Notes under the pieces: model-generated | What the model was told of the DNA's origin: nothing | What the model saw: only the letters and a program-made list of their open reading frames with translations | The model's database searches: none | Translations under genes and position numbers: made by a program | Assembly: GCF_009650605.1 (NCBI RefSeq) | Contig: NZ_WAJT01000002.1 | Coordinates: 310,001-374,000 of the forward strand | DNA: 64,000 bases | Source: Labrenzia sp. CE80 | GTDB lineage: Bacteria > Pseudomonadota > Alphaproteobacteria > Rhizobiales > Stappiaceae | Direction of reading: 5' to 3' | Part shown: one piece after another, positions 60,283-64,000 of the stretch | Numbering within the stretch: position 1 is the stretch's first letter | Layout of the letters: every line of letters begins with the position of its first letter

Positions 60283-60560
60283 CTATCTAAATTAAAAGTC
60301 AAATTCTCTCCGTTCTTAGCAGCGGCCTGTTTTCGCAGGGTAATGCTGGTATATTCTGTGATACTGACGCGTGTAATTTCAGACCGAGCGCAATTGACAG
60401 GGGCGATGCGGGTGCGTATACGACGCGCCGCAAGTGTAGGTGACGAGGGGATGGCGCTTCCGCGCTGACTGGTCCATTCTGTAGGCTTGAAACGTGACCC
60501 GTTTCAAGCGTCGGCTTTTAGTCGACGGCCTTTTGGTCCAAACGAGAATAAGAGGTCCCC
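60283..60560. other. rpoN-hpf intergenic region
   Basis: This 278-base region contains a palindrome at 60485-60509 and a second weaker hairpin just before the hpf ribosome site. No ORF is convincing. A stem and short T run after rpoN were not seen, so the palindrome may serve both termination and regulation. Confidence 0.5.
60485..60509. promoter_or_regulatory. Palindrome upstream of hpf
   Basis: GCTTGAAACG (60485-60494), spacer TGACC, CGTTTCAAGC (60500-60509) is a perfect 10-bp inverted repeat 50 bases before the hpf start. It could be a protein-binding site or an RNA hairpin. Confidence 0.5.
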
Positions 60561-61148
60561 ATGGCTTTGCGGATTTCGGGAAAAAATGTTGATGTTGGAG
60601 ACGCGCTGCGGACCCATGTCACAGACCGAATTGAGGATGCGCTTACCAAGTATTTTGCTGGCGGCTACAACGGACATGTAACGTTGAGCCGGGAAGGTAC
60701 TGGGTTCAAGTCGGAATGCACTTTGCATTTGGATACTGGCACTGTTCTGCAGGTGTCGGCTCAGGACCAGGAGCCGCGGCAGAGCTTTGATCAGGCGGCG
60801 GACAAGATTGAAAAGAGGCTGCGGCGTTACAAGCGAAAGCTGAAAGACCATCATGGTCACAACGGCCAAGGTCGCGAAGCTTTCGAGGCGGCTTCCTATG
60901 TACTTGCCTCGACCGAGGACGAAGAAGAGTTGCCGGCAGATTTCAATCCGCTGGTAATTGCCGAGACCTCGGCGAAGGTCAAAACGATGACCGTTGGTAT
61001 GGCTGTGATGGAACTGGATCTGACGGAAACGCCAGTCGTTCTGTTCAAAAATGCAGCAAACGGCGGCGTGAATGTCGTTTATCGTCGTTCAGACGGCAAT
61101 ATTGGCTGGATTGATCCGGCCTTGGTGGCTCAGCAGGCTGCCGAATAA
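60561..61148 (+). CDS. hpf: Ribosome hibernation-promoting factor, long form
   Basis: A 195-residue protein. The N-terminal S30AE domain (about 1-100) starts MALRISGKNVDVGDALRTHVTDRIEDALTKYF. The C-terminal dimerisation domain has VIAETSAKVKTMTVGMAVMELDLTETPVVLFKNAANGGVNVVYRRSDGNIGWIDP. Long HPF dimerises ribosomes into 100S particles in stationary phase. AGAGGT precedes ATG 60561. Confidence 0.96.
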   Translation: MALRISGKNVDVGDALRTHVTDRIEDALTKYFAGGYNGHVTLSREGTGFKSECTLHLDTGTVLQVSAQDQEPRQSFDQAADKIEKRLRRYKRKLKDHHGHNGQGREAFEAASYVLASTEDEEELPADFNPLVIAETSAKVKTMTVGMAVMELDLTETPVVLFKNAANGGVNVVYRRSDGNIGWIDPALVAQQAAE

Positions 61149-61214
61149 AATAATCATGAGTTGGCGCCGGCTTCTCCTCCGGAGCTGGCGCTGACGCACT
61201 TGTAGGCATTTGAA

Positions 61215-61682
61215 ATGGATCTTGGTGATCTTCTGACAAAAGAGGCGGTAATCGCCAAACTGAAAGCCAAAAGCAAAAAGCAGGCTATTCAGGAAATGTC
61301 TGCGAAAGCAGCTGAACTGACTGGGCTTTCCGAGCGGGAAGTTTTCGATACGCTGCTTCAGCGCGAACGTCTCGGGTCGACAGGTGTTGGAAATGGCATT
61401 GCGATCCCGCATGGCAAGCTTACTCGCCTGGACCGTCTTGTCGGTTTGTTTGCACGGCTCGACAAGCCTGTAGATTTTGACGCTTTGGATGACGAGCCGG
61501 TCGATCTGGTCTTTTTGCTCCTTGCGCCTGAGGGGGCTGGTGCTGATCATCTCAAGGCGCTTGCCCGGATCGCGCGACAGCTTCGGGACGCGGCGGTCAC
61601 GAAAGGCATCCGCAGCTCAACTAGTCCTGAAGAGATGTATGCTCTACTCACGCAGTCAATTGCGTCTTCCAACGCTGCTTGA
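61215..61682 (+). CDS. ptsN: Nitrogen-regulatory PTS IIA protein
   Basis: A 155-residue EIIA-Ntr protein. The phosphorylated His is in GNGIAIPHGKLTRL near residue 65. LTKEAVIAKLKAKSKKQAIQEMSAKAAELTGL opens the domain. It relays phosphate from a nitrogen PTS and affects potassium, nitrogen and stress control. It closes the rpoN cluster and is followed by a terminator. Confidence 0.96.
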   Translation: MDLGDLLTKEAVIAKLKAKSKKQAIQEMSAKAAELTGLSEREVFDTLLQRERLGSTGVGNGIAIPHGKLTRLDRLVGLFARLDKPVDFDALDDEPVDLVFLLLAPEGAGADHLKALARIARQLRDAAVTKGIRSSTSPEEMYALLTQSIASSNAA

Positions 61683-61705
61683 TGGTCTGAGCTTTTAGAT
61701 GACCT

Positions 61706-61733
61706 GAAAAACCGGCCGTGAGCCGGTTTTTTC
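61706..61733. terminator. Bidirectional terminator between ptsN and opgH
   Basis: AAAAACCGGC and GCCGGTTTTT form a 10-bp stem with loop CGTGA and a T run on either strand. It can end ptsN and the convergent OpgH gene. Confidence 0.88.
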
Positions 61734-61746
61734 GTCTCTACTGCGC

Positions 61747-63585
61747 CTACGCTTTCACGCGGGCTGGTTCTCTTTGAGGCGGCAGGTGTGTACCGTTTGC
61801 ATCGTCAGAGAGCGTTTGCGGTCCTTCCAGAAGAGCCCGGAGAGAAAGTGGTGACAGCTCTGCTTGTGGTGCTGTTTCTTCCGGAATTCGCCAGAATGTC
61901 GACTTGATCGCCATCAGGCCGATAGAAGGGCTTGAGGATAATACCGCAAATGGAACGGCAAGCAGGGGCCCCAAGGCGATCGGGATCACGGGCCATACGG
62001 CAGCAAGTGGCTGTGTCGCGATCCAGGAGATCGCCAGAACTCCAAACAGGGTCTGTGGCCAAAGTTTCGATGCAGAGAGCCCAAGTGGAAGCTGTTCGAC
62101 CTCACGGCCCTGCGCTCCCCAGCCTATGGTTTTTCCAAGAGCCAGGCCGCTGATGAACAGCGTGTGGGCCATTGCCATGATCGGGGCAAGCATTGAGGAA
62201 TAGACAATTTCTGTCAGGGCACTCGCAAGGACGCGGAAGGTACCGCCAAACCCTCTGCGAAGATCTCTTTGTGCGAGAATGTCGGCGACCGTGGCAAGCT
62301 TTGGTGCAAACACCATCGTCATGATGGTCACAAAGAGCGCATAGCCCGTGTCAGCTCGAAACAGCGGGGCATCGCCTGCCGCAACGCCAGCGAGAGCGGC
62401 GCTGACCATAAAGCCGATCCAGGCCGGTGATCCGATGAACATCAGCATCGCCAGGAAGAGCTGAGCCCGACTGACCGGCAGGAGGCCTGGCATGTTCAGC
62501 AAGCGTCGATACTGGAAGTTGCCTTGGCACCAACGTAGATCACGCCGGATAAATTCAAGCAGGTGCGGCGGATTTTCCTCATAACTTCCACCTTCTTGCG
62601 GCAATACACGAACCTCATAGCCGGCGCGGCGCATCATAACCGCTTCAACTTGGTCGTGGGACAGAATGGCACCACTGAGCGGTCCCTTGCCTGGCAATGT
62701 CGGCAGCTTGCAGTTCTCTATGAAGGGCTTGATCCGCAAGATCGCATTGTGCCCCCAGTAGGGGCCGCAATCGCCTTGCCACCAGGCGCTGCCGATTGTG
62801 TAGGACCGCATGCCAAGGCGCATGCCAAACTGAAACACACGCGCAAAGGCACTTTCGGTGGGAAGGCCAACGACCAAACTCTGCAAGATGCCAAGGCGCG
62901 GGTTCAACTCCATGCGCCGGACAAGACCGATAATTGCATCCGCGGACATGTAACTGTCGGCATCCAGAACCAGAGCGAAGTCGTATTCGTCGCCCCATCT
63001 CTCGCAGAATTCTTCGATATTGCCAGCCTTGAAGCCGGCATTCACTGTCCGTCTGCGGTAGGTTACCGGAATATCCGCGCCCCAGCTGCTTGTAAGGCGA
63101 GCGACCATTGCCTGCTCTTGCTGGGCAATGTCATCACGTGACGTGTCGCTGAGGACAAAGAGCGAAAAGGACTTGGCTTCACCGGAGCGGAGCAGATTCG
63201 CAAGCATTGCGTTGAGACGGGTCTCAAGCAGTTCGGCGTCTTCATCGCGAATGCAGGAGAGGATCGCGGTCTGCGATGTCAGTGCAGTATCCTTGTCACC
63301 GGTGGCAATTGGACAGACATAGGCTGCCGGGTCCTTGGCCAGGCGCATGGTGAGCAAGCCTATCACGGCGTTCCAGAAACCGATGATGGTCCAAGGAAGG
63401 GTCAGCAGGAAGCATGTGAACATAATGCCCTTGAGAAGTCCGACCTCGCCTGTCGACAGGGTTAGAGCCATCAGGCTAGCAAGACCAAAGAAGCTGACGA
63501 TAACCAGCGCCGCAAAAATGATCCGACGTCGGGTCATGGGCAATACTCTTGAGTTCTGAAGCTGCATTTCAGATACATCACGCAT
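61747..63585 (-). CDS. opgH: Glucan biosynthesis glucosyltransferase H
   Basis: A 612-residue membrane glycosyltransferase (GT2 type) that makes the beta-glucan backbone of osmoregulated periplasmic glucans. TM segments are at the N terminus. The catalytic domain has LVLDADSYMSADAIIGL (DxD-like), ILSHDQVEAVMMRRAGYEV (base region) and RRDLRWCQGNFQY (the QxxRW-like motif). Further TM segments follow. ATG 63585 is selected with GAAAG upstream; a more upstream ATG at 63633 is unconserved. The partner opgG was not found here. Confidence 0.92.
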   Translation of the reverse strand: MRDVSEMQLQNSRVLPMTRRRIIFAALVIVSFFGLASLMALTLSTGEVGLLKGIMFTCFLLTLPWTIIGFWNAVIGLLTMRLAKDPAAYVCPIATGDKDTALTSQTAILSCIRDEDAELLETRLNAMLANLLRSGEAKSFSLFVLSDTSRDDIAQQEQAMVARLTSSWGADIPVTYRRRTVNAGFKAGNIEEFCERWGDEYDFALVLDADSYMSADAIIGLVRRMELNPRLGILQSLVVGLPTESAFARVFQFGMRLGMRSYTIGSAWWQGDCGPYWGHNAILRIKPFIENCKLPTLPGKGPLSGAILSHDQVEAVMMRRAGYEVRVLPQEGGSYEENPPHLLEFIRRDLRWCQGNFQYRRLLNMPGLLPVSRAQLFLAMLMFIGSPAWIGFMVSAALAGVAAGDAPLFRADTGYALFVTIMTMVFAPKLATVADILAQRDLRRGFGGTFRVLASALTEIVYSSMLAPIMAMAHTLFISGLALGKTIGWGAQGREVEQLPLGLSASKLWPQTLFGVLAISWIATQPLAAVWPVIPIALGPLLAVPFAVLSSSPSIGLMAIKSTFWRIPEETAPQAELSPLSLRALLEGPQTLSDDANGTHLPPQREPARVKA

Positions 63586-63682
63586 AAATGTGACTTTCAA
63601 AACTGGATTGCTTCTCAATAGTGCAATTGTCAACGGTGCGTACGGATCGTCCCGTGACGTAGTTCAACCCTGCGGTGATTTC

Positions 63683-64000
63683 ATGACCGAAAAAAGAAAC
63701 AGTATGGCTAGAGCACTTTGGTACAGCGCGAAGGAAACCTGCGAAATTCGCGATCAGGATTTGCCGCAGCTTGCTACCGGACAGCTCCGCGTTCGCACAA
63801 TCAACAGTGCGGTCAGCCGGGGAACGGAGGGGTTGGTTTTCCGGGGGCAGGTCCCCGAGAGCGAGTGGCACCGCATGCGCGCACCTCATCAAGAAGGAGC
63901 GTTCCCGTTTCCAGTCAAATATGGATACGCTTGTGTCGGCCAGGTCGAGACTGGACCCCATCAGCACATTGGCGAATTCGTCTTTGGTCTGTTTCCACAT
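63683..64000 (+). CDS. Zinc-type alcohol dehydrogenase-like protein, N-terminal fragment
   Basis: ATG 63683 (or ATG 63704, seven codons later) opens a frame that runs off the window at 64000, giving 106 residues. RALWYSAKETCEIRDQDLP, VRTINSAVSRGTEGLVFRGQVP and FPFPVKYGYACVGQVETG match the N terminus of medium-chain dehydrogenases of the BchC/threonine-dehydrogenase-like group. The frame is complete up to the edge, so it is a truncation by the window, not a pseudogene. The product is not further assignable. Confidence 0.72.
   Translation, partial: MTEKRNSMARALWYSAKETCEIRDQDLPQLATGQLRVRTINSAVSRGTEGLVFRGQVPESEWHRMRAPHQEGAFPFPVKYGYACVGQVETGPHQHIGEFVFGLFPH

Noticed and set aside
1..64000. CRISPR array, prophage, insertion sequence or toxin-antitoxin pair
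   Set aside because: No spaced direct repeats, transposase, integrase or phage proteins were seen on either strand.

Overview
This 64 kb window is chromosomal DNA from an alphaproteobacterium, most likely order Hyphomicrobiales (Rhizobiales). The pointers are the Hsp20-DUF1150 pair under an RpoH promoter and ROSE-like thermometer, rplU (L21) with a C-terminal extension, lptC-lptA-lptB-rpoN-hpf-ptsN, obgE-proB-proA-nadD-rsfS-rlmH, a divergent polysaccharide deacetylase next to rppH, and a complex I NDUFA9-like protein. A marine Stappiaceae member (Labrenzia/Roseibium/Stappia type) would fit, but that is inference. No phage, insertion sequence, rRNA operon or CRISPR array was seen.

Layout. 1-13.3 kb: tail of a SnoaL-like gene, the heat-shock gene pair, an OpgC-like acyltransferase with a TTC38-like TPR protein, a YeeE/YedE sulfur transporter with a DUF302 protein, a GIY-YIG-like protein, an unlisted 31-codon small gene with its own promoter, ribosome site and terminator, maiA, an SDR, a potassium channel carrying a zinc ribbon, a PHB-depolymerase-like esterase, and a CaiB-type CoA transferase coupled to a ThDP enzyme. 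13.3-13.8 kb: an AT-rich gene-free stretch. 13.8-25.9 kb: an 11-gene chemosensory operon (STAS, cheY, cheA, cheW, mcp, cheR, cheD, cheB, soluble receptor-like protein, STAS, receiver-PP2C-kinase). 25.9-29.4 kb (minus strand): phosphonate operon. 29.6-31.4 kb: panC-panB. 31.4-34.3 kb: tRNA-Ser, rplU-rpmA, two GNAT genes. 34.5-44.4 kb: obgE-proB-proA-nadD, rsfS-rlmH, EnvC-like, ctpA, polysaccharide deacetylase, rppH. 44.4-49.9 kb: LysR regulator and NAD-dependent formate dehydrogenase. 49.9-55.2 kb: queG, GST, uppP, WYL regulator, DUF1127, NDUFA9-like. 55.3-64 kb: tRNA-Leu, RNase D, the lpt-rpoN-hpf-ptsN cluster, OpgH glucosyltransferase, and the start of a zinc-type alcohol dehydrogenase.

The most interesting locus is the chemosensory operon. 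Its gene order resembles the F7-type clusters described in Pseudomonas and Vibrio, and it is joined to a partner-switch module. The soluble receptor-like protein has a receptor hairpin, then an FQDxxxQ motif like the CheZ phosphatase active site, and it ends in an acidic DDDDIELF tail. CheD ends in the same IELF. The transmembrane receptor ends in a CheR/CheB-type tether (DWKEF). The first STAS protein has lost the phosphorylatable serine position, while the second keeps it. Together these suggest that a receptor-anchored CheY phosphatase and a phosphatase/kinase switch share one signalling complex.

All assignments come from reading the sequence and from remembered family features. No database search was run.
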